NCBI RefSeq assembly: GCF_000484695.1
Contig: NZ_AXVR01000019.1
Location: 1 to 64,000 of the forward strand
DNA: 64,000 nt
DNA from: Salinispora cortesiana
GTDB taxonomy: Bacteria; Actinomycetota; Actinomycetes; Mycobacteriales; Micromonosporaceae
Direction: 5' to 3'
In this document: one piece after another, positions 18,138 through 27,160 of the stretch
Position numbering within the stretch: the first letter of the stretch is position 1
Layout: every line of letters starts with the position of its first letter
Notes under the pieces: generated by a model
Seen by the model: the letters and a program-made list of their open reading frames with translations, nothing else
The model's database searches: none
What the model was told of the DNA's origin: nothing
Made by a program: the position numbers and the translations under genes

Positions 18138-20291
18138 ATGGCGCAGAAGAGTCAGGACAAGGGGGTCACCGGCGCGGTACCGGCGGTGACCCACCCCCGA
18201 GACATCCGTAACGTGGTGCTCGTCGGGCACTCCGGTGCCGGCAAGACGACCCTGGTCGAGGAGTTGCTCGCGGCGACCGGCACGATCGGCCGCGCCGGGA
18301 ACGTCACCGACGGCACCACCACCTGCGACCACGATCCGGCTGCCATCCGCCAACAGCGGTCGGTGACCCTGGCCTGCGCGCCGCTCGTGCACGACGGGAT
18401 CAAGGTCAACCTGCTGGACACCCCCGGCTACGCCGACTTCGTCGGCGAGCTACGCGCCGGGCTGCGGGCCGCAGACGCCGCGCTCTTCGTCGTCTCCGCC
18501 GTGGACGGGATGGACGCCACGACCGCCGCGCTGTGGGAGGAGTGCGCGGCCGTCAACATGCCCCGGGCGGTGGCCGTCTCCCGGCTGGACCACCCGCGCG
18601 CGGACTTCGACGAGGCGGTCGCCCTCTGCCAGCGGGTGTTCGGCGACAACGTGCTCCCGCTCTACCTGCCGATGCTCGGCGACGACGGCGTCTCCACCGC
18701 CGGCCTGCTCGGGCTGATCACCCGCCGGGTCCTCGACTACACCGCCGGGCTGCCCGCCGAGGTGCGGCAGCCGGACCCGGAACACCTGCCGGCGATCGTC
18801 GAGTCCCGCAACGAACTGATCGAGGGGATCATCGCTGAGAGCGAGGACGAGACCCTCATGGACCGGTACCTCGAAGGTGCCGAGATCGGCACCGACATCC
18901 TCGTCGAGGATCTGGAGAAGGCGGTCGCGCGCGGTCACTTCTATCCCGTGGTGCCGGTCTGCGCGCAGACCGGGGTCGGGCTCGACGCCCTCTTGGAAGT
19001 GCTCACCGCGGCCTTCCCCGCACCACTGGAGCACGACCTCCCGGCGGTAACCGGGGTGGACGGCACGCCCCGCCCCCCGCTGACCTGCGACCCGGCCGGG
19101 CCGCTGGTCGCCGAGGTGGTCAAGACCACCATCGACCGGCATGTCGGGCGGGTCTCCCTGGTCCGGGTCTTCTCCGGCACGCTCCGCCCCGAACAGGTCG
19201 TGCACGTCTCCGGGCATGGTCTGGCCGACCGCGGCCACCCGGACCACGACGCCGACGAGCGGGTCGGCCACCTCTACTCACCGCTCGGCGCGGCGCTGCG
19301 CGAGGTACGCGCCGGGGGCGCCGGTGACCTCTGTGCCCTCACCAAGTCCGGCAGCGCGGAGACCGGCGACACCATCTCGGCCAAGGACGACCCGCTGCTG
19401 GTCGCCCCCTGGGAGATGCCGGAGCCGCTGCTGCCGGTGGCGATCGTGGCGCACACCCGGGCCGATGAGGACGCGCTCGCCCGCAACCTCGCCCGGCTGG
19501 TAGCCGGTGACCCCACCCTGCGGCTGCACCGCGACAGCGAGACCCGCCAGCTGGTGCTCTGGTGCATGGGTGAGGCGCACGCCGACGTGGTGCTGGAACG
19601 GTTGCGCAGCGGTGGCGTGGAGCTGGACACGACACCGGTCCGGGTCGCCCTGCGGGAGACGTTCACCGTGTCGGCCAAGGGGCACGGCCGGCACGTCAAG
19701 CAGTCCGGTGGGCACGGCCAGTACGCGGTCTGCGACATCGAGGTGGAGCCGCTACCCCGCGGCGCCGGCTTCGAGTTCGTCAGCCGGGTGGTGGGCGGAG
19801 CCGTACCGCACAACTACATCCCGTCGGTGGAGAAGGGGGTCCGGGCCCAGCTGGAGCGTGGGCTGACGGCCGGCGCCCCCCTGGTGGACCTGCGGGTGAC
19901 GCTCGTGGACGGGAAGGCGCACAGCGTCGACTCCTCCGACGCGGCATTCCAGACCGCCGGTGCGCTGGCGCTCAAGGACGCGGCCGACAAGGGCCAGCCG
20001 ACGTTGCTGGAACCGGTTGACGAGGTGGTCATCCGGGTGCCCGACGCGTCGGTCGGCGCGGTGTTGGGCGACCTCTCCGGCCGACACGGCCGGGTGCTCG
20101 GCACCGAACCCGACACCACCGCCGAGGGACGAACGCTGGTCCGCGCCGAGGTGGCCGCGACCGAACTCCTCCGCTACGCCGTGGAGCTGCGCTCGATGAC
20201 CGCCGGTACGGGCACCTTCCGCCGCGAGTTCGCCCGCTACGAACCCATGCCCAGCCACCGAGCCGACCGGGTCCGCGCGGCGCGCGGCTGA
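18138..20291 (+). CDS. EF-G-like translational GTPase (EF-G2 type)
   Basis: 717 residues with the EF-G domain order. G1 is GHSGAGKTT (30-38) and G3 is DTPGYAD. The G4 position reads SRLD instead of NKxD, which would change guanine recognition. Domain IV contains SGGHGQYAVCDIEVEPL. It resembles mycobacterial EF-G2 (FusA2), reported to bind GTP without clear translocase activity, rather than the fusA EF-G. The ATG at 18138 has GGGAGG 7 nt upstream; an open frame extends 75 codons further but is not conserved-looking. It is on the plus strand inside an otherwise minus-strand block. Confidence 0.9.
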   Translation: MAQKSQDKGVTGAVPAVTHPRDIRNVVLVGHSGAGKTTLVEELLAATGTIGRAGNVTDGTTTCDHDPAAIRQQRSVTLACAPLVHDGIKVNLLDTPGYADFVGELRAGLRAADAALFVVSAVDGMDATTAALWEECAAVNMPRAVAVSRLDHPRADFDEAVALCQRVFGDNVLPLYLPMLGDDGVSTAGLLGLITRRVLDYTAGLPAEVRQPDPEHLPAIVESRNELIEGIIAESEDETLMDRYLEGAEIGTDILVEDLEKAVARGHFYPVVPVCAQTGVGLDALLEVLTAAFPAPLEHDLPAVTGVDGTPRPPLTCDPAGPLVAEVVKTTIDRHVGRVSLVRVFSGTLRPEQVVHVSGHGLADRGHPDHDADERVGHLYSPLGAALREVRAGGAGDLCALTKSGSAETGDTISAKDDPLLVAPWEMPEPLLPVAIVAHTRADEDALARNLARLVAGDPTLRLHRDSETRQLVLWCMGEAHADVVLERLRSGGVELDTTPVRVALRETFTVSAKGHGRHVKQSGGHGQYAVCDIEVEPLPRGAGFEFVSRVVGGAVPHNYIPSVEKGVRAQLERGLTAGAPLVDLRVTLVDGKAHSVDSSDAAFQTAGALALKDAADKGQPTLLEPVDEVVIRVPDASVGAVLGDLSGRHGRVLGTEPDTTAEGRTLVRAEVAATELLRYAVELRSMTAGTGTFRREFARYEPMPSHRADRVRAARG

Positions 20292-20393
20292 ACGCGTACC
20301 GCGAGGTGGTCACCGCCTTCGGTCCGCCATCGGGCCGATGACCCTCGCGCCTGCCGACCAGACGTGGGTGGCCGGCACCACGGGACCGCGGAG

Positions 20394-20942
20394 TCAGGAG
20401 GGCCAGGCGCTGGCCAGCAGCGCCCGGGTGTCGCCGAGTAACTGCGGCAGGACCTTGGTACGGCCGATCACCGGCATGAAGTTGGCGTCACCGCCCCACC
20501 GGGGCACCACGTGCTGGTGCAGGTGCGCGGCGATGCCGGCACCGGCGACCCCGCCCTGGTTCATCCCGAGGTTGAAGCCATGGGCACTGCTGACCTTACG
20601 GATGACGCGCATCGCGGTCTGGGTGACGGCGGCCAGCTCCGCCGTCTCCCGGTCGTCGAGGTCGGTGTAGTCGGCAACGTGCCGGTAGGGGCAGACCAGC
20701 AGGTGCCCCGGGTTGTACGGGTACAGGTTGAGCACCACGAACACGTGCTCGCCCCGCGCCACGACCAGGTTCTCCGGCTCCGACCGCTGCGGGGCGAGAC
20801 AGAAGGGGCAGCCGCCCGGCCGCTCGTATCCACCCTCGGGCCGGTCCCCGCCGGAGATGTAGGTCATCCGATGGGGCGTCCAGAGCCGGTCCAGGCCGTC
20901 GGCCATAGCGTCGCTGTCGGTGTGTTCCTCCGCCCCAGTCAC
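20394..20942 (-). CDS. HIT-family Ap4A phosphorylase-like protein
   Basis: 182 residues. The histidine triad HLHQH lies at 140-144, preceded by LVCPYRHVADY. CPFC (45-48) is a likely zinc-binding pair. The layout matches mycobacterial Rv2613c, which cleaves diadenosine tetraphosphate by phosphorolysis and likewise sits between thrS and pgsA. It starts with GTG, preceded by TAGGAT with a 7-nt gap, so the mRNA is probably leaderless and separate from thrS (111 bp away). Confidence 0.92.
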   Translation of the reverse strand: MTGAEEHTDSDAMADGLDRLWTPHRMTYISGGDRPEGGYERPGGCPFCLAPQRSEPENLVVARGEHVFVVLNLYPYNPGHLLVCPYRHVADYTDLDDRETAELAAVTQTAMRVIRKVSSAHGFNLGMNQGGVAGAGIAAHLHQHVVPRWGGDANFMPVIGRTKVLPQLLGDTRALLASAWPS

Positions 20943-20949
20943 AGCAGCG

Positions 20950-20955
20950 ATCCTA
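20950..20955 (-). promoter_or_regulatory. -10 element (TAGGAT), leaderless HIT gene
   Basis: A TANNNT hexamer ends 7 nt before the GTG at 20942. Confidence 0.42.
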
Positions 20956-21053
20956 CGGCCCCGCGCCGGGTGTGCCGAAGCTCGCCGTACCCGACCGGCC
21001 CGACGGGCGGGCCGGGTACCGGCGTCGGGTCTTTCCGGCGCCCCGGACGCCCG

Positions 21054-23069
21054 TCACCCCTCAGCCGCAGAAGGCCCCTGGTTGGCGCGGGAGTTGACCA
21101 CATCGAGGACGTGGTTGACCGCCTCGGCCGCCGGCACACCGTTGCGTTGGGAGCCGTCCCGGTAACGGAACGACACGGTGCCCGCCGCCACGTCGTCGTC
21201 GCCAGCGATCACCATGAACGGAATCTTCTGCTGCTGGGCGGTCCGGATCTTCTTCTGCATCCGGTCGTCACCGGCGTCGACCTGGGCCCGCACACCGGCC
21301 GCACGCAGCGCGGCGACGAAACCGTCGAGGTACTCGGTGTGCTCTGTGCGAATCGGGATGCCGACCACCTGCACCGGCGCCAGCCAGGCCGGGAACGCTC
21401 CGGCATAGTGCTCGGTGAGTACGCCGATGAAGCGCTCGATCGAGCCGAACTTCGCGCAGTGAATCATGATCGGCTGCTGGCGGCTACCGTCGGCTGCCTG
21501 GTACTCCAGCCCGAAGCCCGCCGGCTGGTTGAAGTCGTACTGGATCGTCGACATCTGCCAGGTACGACCGATGGCGTCCTTGGCCTGGACGGAGATCTTC
21601 GGGCCGTAGAAGGCCGCGCCCCCCGGATCCGGCACCAGCTCGAGCCCGGTGTCCCGGGCGCACTGCTCCAGCACCGCCGTCGCCGTCGCCCAGTCCTCGG
21701 CGGAGCCGACGAACTTGTCCGGCTTGGTCTCGTCCCGGGTGGACAGTTCGAGAAAGAAATCGGTGATGCCGAAGTCCTGCAGGAGGCCGAGCACGAAGGC
21801 CAGCAGGTGCTTGATCTCCGCTGGCGCCTGCTCCTTGGTGCAGTAGGAGTGCGAGTCATCCTGGGTGAAGCCCCGCACCCGGGTCAACCCGTGGATGACG
21901 CCGGACTTCTCGTAGCGGTAGACCGAGCCGAACTCGAACAGCCGCATCGGCAGTTCCCGGTAGGAGCGCCCGCGCGACCGATAGATCAGGTTGTGCATCG
22001 GGCAGTTCATCGCCTTGAGGTAATAGTCCGCCCCTTCGAACTGCATGGGCGGGAACATCCCGTCGGCGTAGTACGGCAGGTGGCCCGAGGTGTGGAAAAG
22101 GCCCTCCCTCGAAATGTGCGGGGTGCCGACGTAGTCGAAACCCTCCTCGACGTGCCGGGCCCGGACGTAGTCCTCCATCGTCCGCTTGAGCACGCCGCCC
22201 TTGGGGTGGAACACCGGCAGGCCGGAGCCGACCTCGTCGGGGAAGCTGAACAGGTCGAGGTCGGCGCCGAGCTTGCGGTGGTCCCGCCGGGCGGCCTCCT
22301 CCAGCAACCGCAGGTACGCCTTCAGCTCGTCCCGGGTCGGCCACGCGGTGCCGTACACCCGCTGTAGCTGTGGGTTCTTCTCCGAACCACGCCAGTACGC
22401 GGCGGCCGAGCGCATCAGCTTGAACGCCCCGATCAGTCGGGTGTTCGGCAGATGTGGCCCACGGCACAGGTCCGACCAGCAGACCTTGTCCGTGTCGGCG
22501 GCGAGATTGTCGTAGCTGGTCAGCTCCCCGCCACCAACCTCCATCACCTGGGAGGAGTCCAGCCCGTCGCCCTTGAGCTCGATCAGCTCCAGCTTGAACG
22601 GCTCGGCCGCGAGCTCACCGCGGGCCTCGTCCCGGTCCCGGAAGCGGCGGCGACGGAACCGCTGACCGGACTTGATGATCTCCTGCATCCGCTTTTCCAG
22701 CTTCGTCAGATCCGCCGGCTGGAACGGCTGGTCAACCGCGAAGTCGTAGTAGAAGCCGTTCTCGATCGGCGGACCGATGCCCAGCTTCGCCTCGGGAAAG
22801 AGATCCTGCACGGCCTGGGCGAGCACGTGGGCCGTGGAGTGCCGCAGCACGGCCAGCCCGTCCGGGGTGTCGATGCCCACCGGCTCGACCGCGGTCTCCT
22901 GCTCCGGAGTCCAGTCCAGGTCGCGAAGCTGGCCCCGCGGGTCCCGCACCACCACGACCGCGCTGCGACCGGTCATCGGCAGTCCGGCCGCCGCGACCGC
23001 GTCGGCCGCCGTCGTCCCGGCGGCCACGACGACGGGGTCGGCCACAACGGGGTTACGGGGTGCGGACAC
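21054..23069 (-). CDS. thrS: Threonyl-tRNA synthetase
   Basis: 671 residues with TGS, editing ([13 protein letters not shown]), class II catalytic and anticodon-binding domains. Zinc ligands are expected at the Cys of AMNCPMH, the His in the DDSHSY block and the His of [10 protein letters not shown]. Motif 2 is [20 protein letters not shown] and motif 3 is GSIERFIGV. The residue after the third zinc ligand is Cys rather than the Arg of the E. coli enzyme. The GTG start has TGAGGAGT upstream and TAACAT about 35 nt further back as a possible -10. In mycobacteria thrS heads the same PIM-gene neighbourhood. Confidence 0.97.
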   Translation of the reverse strand: MSAPRNPVVADPVVVAAGTTAADAVAAAGLPMTGRSAVVVVRDPRGQLRDLDWTPEQETAVEPVGIDTPDGLAVLRHSTAHVLAQAVQDLFPEAKLGIGPPIENGFYYDFAVDQPFQPADLTKLEKRMQEIIKSGQRFRRRRFRDRDEARGELAAEPFKLELIELKGDGLDSSQVMEVGGGELTSYDNLAADTDKVCWSDLCRGPHLPNTRLIGAFKLMRSAAAYWRGSEKNPQLQRVYGTAWPTRDELKAYLRLLEEAARRDHRKLGADLDLFSFPDEVGSGLPVFHPKGGVLKRTMEDYVRARHVEEGFDYVGTPHISREGLFHTSGHLPYYADGMFPPMQFEGADYYLKAMNCPMHNLIYRSRGRSYRELPMRLFEFGSVYRYEKSGVIHGLTRVRGFTQDDSHSYCTKEQAPAEIKHLLAFVLGLLQDFGITDFFLELSTRDETKPDKFVGSAEDWATATAVLEQCARDTGLELVPDPGGAAFYGPKISVQAKDAIGRTWQMSTIQYDFNQPAGFGLEYQAADGSRQQPIMIHCAKFGSIERFIGVLTEHYAGAFPAWLAPVQVVGIPIRTEHTEYLDGFVAALRAAGVRAQVDAGDDRMQKKIRTAQQQKIPFMVIAGDDDVAAGTVSFRYRDGSQRNGVPAAEAVNHVLDVVNSRANQGPSAAEG

Positions 23070-23156
23070 GGTGACTCCTCAGGGCAGACGGTACGACTCG
23101 CTGCCGATGTTATCGGTCGACCCGCCGCGCACCCGCCGCGGCCGGACCGCCGGCAC

Positions 23157-24077
23157 TCAGGGCAACCAGTCCGGCAGCGGTTCGCGGGCGGACAGCCACT
23201 CGGTCGGCACTCCGGCTGGGGTGCCGACCCCGGTGTACGCGGCGACGATCGCGCCGACGATCGCACTGGTGGTGTCCACGTCCCCGCCCGCCTCGACGCA
23301 GACCCGCACGGCTGCCGGGTAGTCGTCGAGGTGACTGGCGGCGACCCAGCAGGTGAAGGCGACGGTGTCCGGCGCGGTGACCCGCGACCCGTTGCCGAGT
23401 TCGGCGACGGCCGCCTCCGGGTGGCGGCCGAGCAGACCGGCGGCCCGCCGGACCCCCCGGTGCACCTCGCTCGCTGAGTCCAGCGCGGCGGCCACTCCAG
23501 CGAGCAGTCGCGCTGGCTCCGGGCGGTGGCCGTCCAGTCGCCCCCGGGCGGCGAGCGACGCCGCCACGGCCACCGCGACGGCACCGGCGATGCCCTCCGG
23601 GTGAGCGTGGGTCACCTCGGCCGAGGCGCGGGCCTGGGCCGCCGCGCGGCTGCTCGAGTCAGCGAAGTACGCCCCGAGCGGGCCGACCCGCATCGCGGCG
23701 CCGTTGCCGCAGGAGCCCTGCCCGGCGAAGGCGGAGGCCGCGGCCACCGGCCACGGGGTGCCGGTGCGGATAAGCCGCAGGATGCCGACCGCTCCCGGAC
23801 CGTAGCCCCGGTACGGTTCGCACCGCTCGGCGAAGGCCAGGGCGAGCGCGTCGCGGTCGATCCGCCCGGTCTCGGCGAGCGCGGCGACGACCGAGCAGGC
23901 CATCTCGGTGTCGTCGGTCCAGGCCCACGGGGACGGCGGGAGCCGGCCGGCGGCCAGGTCGGCCGACCGGCGACCGGGGACGAAGAACTGGGAGCCGAGC
24001 GCGTCACCGACCGACAGCCCGGCCAACGCGTCCCGGGCGAGCGCGAGTCTCGTGTCGGCGAAGAGGGTGAAGGACAT
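23157..24077 (-). CDS. ADP-ribosylglycohydrolase family protein (DraG-like)
   Basis: 306 residues. It has the family signatures LSVGDALGSQF near the N-terminus, WTDDTEMA (53-60) for the dinuclear Mg/Mn site, GNGAAMR in the middle and AGGDVDTTSAIVGAI near the C-terminus with the remaining metal ligands. It should remove ADP-ribose from a protein, nucleic acid or small molecule; no partner ADP-ribosyltransferase is visible nearby. The ATG at 24077 fits the family start better than the longer frame to 24158, which would run into the divergent regulator gene. Confidence 0.9.
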   Translation of the reverse strand: MSFTLFADTRLALARDALAGLSVGDALGSQFFVPGRRSADLAAGRLPPSPWAWTDDTEMACSVVAALAETGRIDRDALALAFAERCEPYRGYGPGAVGILRLIRTGTPWPVAAASAFAGQGSCGNGAAMRVGPLGAYFADSSSRAAAQARASAEVTHAHPEGIAGAVAVAVAASLAARGRLDGHRPEPARLLAGVAAALDSASEVHRGVRRAAGLLGRHPEAAVAELGNGSRVTAPDTVAFTCWVAASHLDDYPAAVRVCVEAGGDVDTTSAIVGAIVAAYTGVGTPAGVPTEWLSAREPLPDWLP

Positions 24078-24138
24078 CGTTGTACCAGCTTGCCGGTTCC
24101 ACCGCGGTGCCGCAACGCGACCTCCTTGCCGCGCCGAG

Positions 24139-24144
24139 TACCGT
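24139..24144 (+). promoter_or_regulatory. -10 element (TACCGT), leaderless response regulator gene
   Basis: TACCGT ends exactly 6 nt before the GTG at 24151, in the 73-bp divergent gap to the ADP-ribosylglycohydrolase gene. Confidence 0.45.
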
Positions 24145-24150
24145 CTTGGG

Positions 24151-24840
24151 GTGGCCACTGTGCTCTTGGTCGAAGACGATCACGTCGTCCGCGGCGCAAT
24201 GCTGCGCTCCCTCACCGGCCGGGGGCACGCCGTACACGCCGTTGGCACCGCACTCGAGGCCCTGCGTCGGGTGGCGGCGGAGACACCCGACCTCGTCGTA
24301 CTCGATCTGGGCCTGCCCGACCTCGATGGTTCCGACGCCCTGCGGATGCTGCGGGGTATCACCGATGTCCCGATCATCATCGCCACTGCGCGCGACGACG
24401 AACAGTCGGTCGTCCGGCTGCTGCGCGCCGGTGCCGACGACTACATGGTCAAACCGTTCACCGGTGCACATCTGGACGCTCGGATCACGACCGTGTTGCG
24501 GCGGGCCGGTCGGGCCAGCCGGTCGGTCCAGCCCGCGGTGCACGAGGTTGGTGGGCTCCGCATCGACGTCGGCGAACGCAGCGCCGAGTTGGACGGGGAG
24601 CCGTTGGCGCTGACCCGCAAGGAGTTCGACCTGCTGGCGTACCTGGCCGCACGACCGGGCCGGGTAGTGTCTCGCCGGGAACTCTTGGAGGAGGTATGGC
24701 GACAACCGTCGGTCGGCGAGGACCAGACCATCGACGTTCACCTCTACTGGCTGCGTCGCAAGATGGGCGAGACCGCGGCGAAGCCGCGCTACCTGCGCAC
24801 CGTGCGGGGGGTGGGCCTCCGACTGGTAGCGCCCGGCTGA
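24151..24840 (+). CDS. OmpR/PhoB-type response regulator
   Basis: 229 residues from the GTG at 24151. The receiver domain (1-120) has acidic residues in VLLVEDD, phosphoacceptor Asp52 in VLDLGLPDLDG, and Lys in YMVKPF. A winged-helix domain follows (about 135-227) with LTRKEFDLLAYLAARPGRVVSR, LLEEVW and RTVRGVGLRL. The predicted leaderless promoter supports this start over longer frames that overlap the divergent gene. It is immediately followed by its kinase gene. Confidence 0.94.
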   Translation: MATVLLVEDDHVVRGAMLRSLTGRGHAVHAVGTALEALRRVAAETPDLVVLDLGLPDLDGSDALRMLRGITDVPIIIATARDDEQSVVRLLRAGADDYMVKPFTGAHLDARITTVLRRAGRASRSVQPAVHEVGGLRIDVGERSAELDGEPLALTRKEFDLLAYLAARPGRVVSRRELLEEVWRQPSVGEDQTIDVHLYWLRRKMGETAAKPRYLRTVRGVGLRLVAPG

Positions 24841-24860
24841 GGTGGTCACTGGCCCTGGTC

Positions 24861-25937
24861 GTGGCGGGTATGTGCACGCTCACGGCCCTCACGTTCCTGG
24901 TGCTGTCGGCCACCAGCCTCGGCGACGGGAGCCCGTGGTGGCTTCCGGTCGGCGTGGGGGCGACGCTGGTCGCCACCGCGGTGTTGGTGGTTGATCGCGT
25001 GGCGGCCCGCACGGCACGCGCGGCCCGGGATCTGGCGCACGGAGCGCTGGCCCTCGGCGCGGGCGACCTCAACGTCCGGGTGGAGCCGAGCGGTCCACGC
25101 GAGTTGGTTGCGGCCGGATACGCATTCAACCGGATGGCCGAGCACCTCGTCGCCACTCGCGCAGACGAGCGGGAACTGGTGGCCGACCTGTCCCACCGGC
25201 TACGCACGCCACTGACCGCGCTTCGGCTGGACGCCGAGGCGCTGGACCCGGACGACACCAGCATCGGAATCTTCAGCGAGGCAGAGCTGGATCGTCGGCG
25301 TGGAATCCGGCGGATCCGACAGGCGATCGCCACGCTGGAGGACGAGGTCGACCAGTTGATCAAGACGACCCGAAAGGCGGCCACGCAGGAGACCGCGCCG
25401 GGCAGCTGCGATGTCAGCGAGGTGGTCCGGGAACGGATGCGGTTCTGGTCCGCGCTGGCCGGCGACCAGAATCGGCCGTTCCGGGTCACCGGGGCGCAGC
25501 TGCGCATCCCGGCTCCGGTGCCGCGCGCGGAGTTGGCCGCCGCGCTGGACGCGGTGATCGGCAACGTCTTTCGTTACACAGCCCAGGGCACGGCGTTCGA
25601 GGTGGCGGTCTCGCGGCGGGACGGATACGTCGCCATCCGAATCGACGACGCCGGGCCGGGCGTAGCAGACCCGGACCGGGCGCTACGCCGGGGTGCCAGC
25701 GACCGTGGCTCGACCGGGCTCGGCCTGGACATCGTGAAGCGGGTCGCGGTGCAAGCCAACGGCTCGGTCAGCATCGACCGCGCCCGAATGGGCGGGGCGA
25801 GCGTGGTGATGCTGCTGGCCGACCCGGAGGCGACACCGCGGCAGGTCAGCCGGTTCGGCCTGGTGGGGCGGCGGACCCGGGAGGCCCGCGACCAAGCCGA
25901 CAGCGGCCGACGCTGGAACCGGTACCGCCCCGGCTGA
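24861..25937 (+). CDS. Sensor histidine kinase with HAMP domain
   Basis: About 358 residues. Two membrane helices flank a very short extracytoplasmic loop, followed by HAMP (RAARDLAHGALALGAGDLN), a HisKA domain with the phosphoacceptor in DLSHRLRTPL, an N-box VIGNVFRYT, and G-boxes DDAGPGV and GLGLDIVKRV. There is no sizeable sensor domain, which suggests membrane or partner sensing. The start is unclear: CTG 24837 overlapping the regulator stop, GTG 24861 and ATG 24870 are all possible; later starts shorten the first helix. It is coupled to the regulator. A basic tail (RRTREARDQ) ends the protein. Confidence 0.88.
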   Translation: MAGMCTLTALTFLVLSATSLGDGSPWWLPVGVGATLVATAVLVVDRVAARTARAARDLAHGALALGAGDLNVRVEPSGPRELVAAGYAFNRMAEHLVATRADERELVADLSHRLRTPLTALRLDAEALDPDDTSIGIFSEAELDRRRGIRRIRQAIATLEDEVDQLIKTTRKAATQETAPGSCDVSEVVRERMRFWSALAGDQNRPFRVTGAQLRIPAPVPRAELAAALDAVIGNVFRYTAQGTAFEVAVSRRDGYVAIRIDDAGPGVADPDRALRRGASDRGSTGLGLDIVKRVAVQANGSVSIDRARMGGASVVMLLADPEATPRQVSRFGLVGRRTREARDQADSGRRWNRYRPG

Positions 25938-25967
25938 TCGTTGAGCTATCCGAGCTGTGCCCGGGCG

Positions 25968-25993
25968 TAAGTTCTCCTTAGATCCCGCTTAAC
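25968..25993. promoter_or_regulatory. AT-richer patch with 11-bp-period CTTA repeats
   Basis: CTTAGATCCCG (25977-25987) is followed directly by CTTAACACCGG, giving an 11-bp direct repeat of the spacing used by OmpR-family regulators. It lies 30 bp past the kinase gene and is unlike the surrounding GC-rich sequence. No gene start follows it within 150 bp on either strand. Confidence 0.3.
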
Positions 25994-26044
25994 ACCGGCG
26001 CTGCGCCAACGCGGGCCTGCCATGATCAGAGGGCGAACCCACCA

Positions 26045-26133
26045 CTTCACCGGCCCGCCGCCCAGGCAGCCTCGACCGGTGAAGCCGTGCGCGCGGCGGG
26101 AACCCGTTCCCCCCTCCTCCCCGCCGCGCGCAC
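26045..26133. terminator. Two tandem hairpins between convergent kinase and deaminase genes
   Basis: A 9-bp perfect stem (CTTCACCGG, 26045-26053 with 26076-26084) is followed by a 14-bp perfect stem (GTGCGCGCGGCGGG, 26087-26100 with 26120-26133), ending 4 bp from the deaminase stop. Confidence 0.75.
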
Positions 26134-26137
26134 CCCT

Positions 26138-27160
26138 TCAGGACGCGTTCGCCAGGTAGGCGTCGATCTCCCCAGCGATCCGCTGCTTGCTCGCGGGGTC
26201 GAGGAAGGAGGCGGTCACCGCGTTGCGGGCCAGCGCGGCCAGGCCCTGCGGACCGAGATCAAGCAGCCGGGCGGCCACCGCGTACTCGTCGTTGAGGGTG
26301 GTGCCGAACATCGGCGGGTCATCGGAGTTGATCGTGACCAACAACCCGGCCTCGACCAACCGGGGCAACGGGTGCTCCTCGATGCGGGCCACCGCGCGGG
26401 TGCGGACGTTGGAGGTCGGACACACCTCCAGGGCAAGCTGCCGCTCGGCCAGGAACTCGAGCAGTTCCGGGTCCTCGACCGCCGAGATGCCGTGCCCGAG
26501 CCGCTCGGCGCCCAGGTCACGCAGCGCGTCCCAGACGGTCTGCGCCCCGGTGGTCTCCCCCGCGTGCGGCACCGACCGAAGGCCGGCCGCACGGGCCTGA
26601 TCGAAGTACGGCTTGAACTGGGGTCGGGGCACACCGACCTCCGGGCCACCCAACCCGAAACTGATCAGACCATCGGGGCGCTCGTCCAGGCTGATTCGCA
26701 GGGTCTCCTCGGCCGCCGGCAGGCCGGCTTCCCCTGGGATGTCGAAGCACCAGCGCAGCTCGATACCGAAGTCGGCCGCTGCCCGTTTGCGGGCGTCCTC
26801 GATCGCCTCGCAGAACGCCGGCGCGGGAATGCCACGGTGCACGTGCGAGTACGGGGTGACCGTCAGCTCCGCATAGCGGACCTGCTGACGGGCCAGTTCT
26901 CGGGCCACCTCGTGGGTGAGCAGCCAGACATCCTCCTGATCCCGGATCAGGTCCACCACGCTCAGGTAGACCTCGACGAAGTGCGCGAAGTCGCGGAAGG
27001 CGAAGTAGTCGGCGAGGGCCGCCGGGTCGGCCGGGACCGGACTGCGCCCCTCGTGCCGAGCGGCCAACTCGGCAACGATCCGGGGCGAGGCGGAGCCAAC
27101 GTGGTGCACGTGCAACTCAACCTTGGGCAGGCCGGCGATGAAAGTGGACAGGTCGGTCAC
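26138..27160 (-). CDS. add: Adenosine deaminase-like metal-dependent hydrolase
   Basis: 340 residues, TIM-barrel amidohydrolase. Metal ligands His17 and His19 (LHVH), the HAGE block (His and catalytic Glu), GHG and SDDPPMF are all in place. The usual HxHLDG reads HVHHVGSA, so the Asp that contacts the ribose 5'-hydroxyl in mammalian ADA is Val21. This variant is, from memory, widespread in Streptomyces-type proteins. It should deaminate adenosine or a related nucleoside such as aminodeoxyfutalosine. The GTG at 27160 overlaps the methyltransferase stop by 4 bp, so the two are translationally coupled. Confidence 0.88.
   Translation of the reverse strand: MTDLSTFIAGLPKVELHVHHVGSASPRIVAELAARHEGRSPVPADPAALADYFAFRDFAHFVEVYLSVVDLIRDQEDVWLLTHEVARELARQQVRYAELTVTPYSHVHRGIPAPAFCEAIEDARKRAAADFGIELRWCFDIPGEAGLPAAEETLRISLDERPDGLISFGLGGPEVGVPRPQFKPYFDQARAAGLRSVPHAGETTGAQTVWDALRDLGAERLGHGISAVEDPELLEFLAERQLALEVCPTSNVRTRAVARIEEHPLPRLVEAGLLVTINSDDPPMFGTTLNDEYAVAARLLDLGPQGLAALARNAVTASFLDPASKQRIAGEIDAYLANAS

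Noticed and set aside
20292..20393. Imperfect inverted repeat between the EF-G-like and HIT genes
   Set aside because: The arms (CGCGAGG...CTCGCG) are separated by a long loop and contain a bulge, too weak to call a terminator.
21054..23069. Antibiotic-resistant second ThrRS because of the Cys after the zinc-binding His
   Set aside because: The gene sits in its conserved housekeeping place, and I cannot show that this residue is unusual among actinobacterial ThrRS without an alignment.
23526..24836. Fusion of an upstream frame to the OmpR-type sensor kinase
   Set aside because: The frame is open by chance across the ADP-ribosylglycohydrolase and response regulator genes. The kinase begins at the end of the regulator gene.
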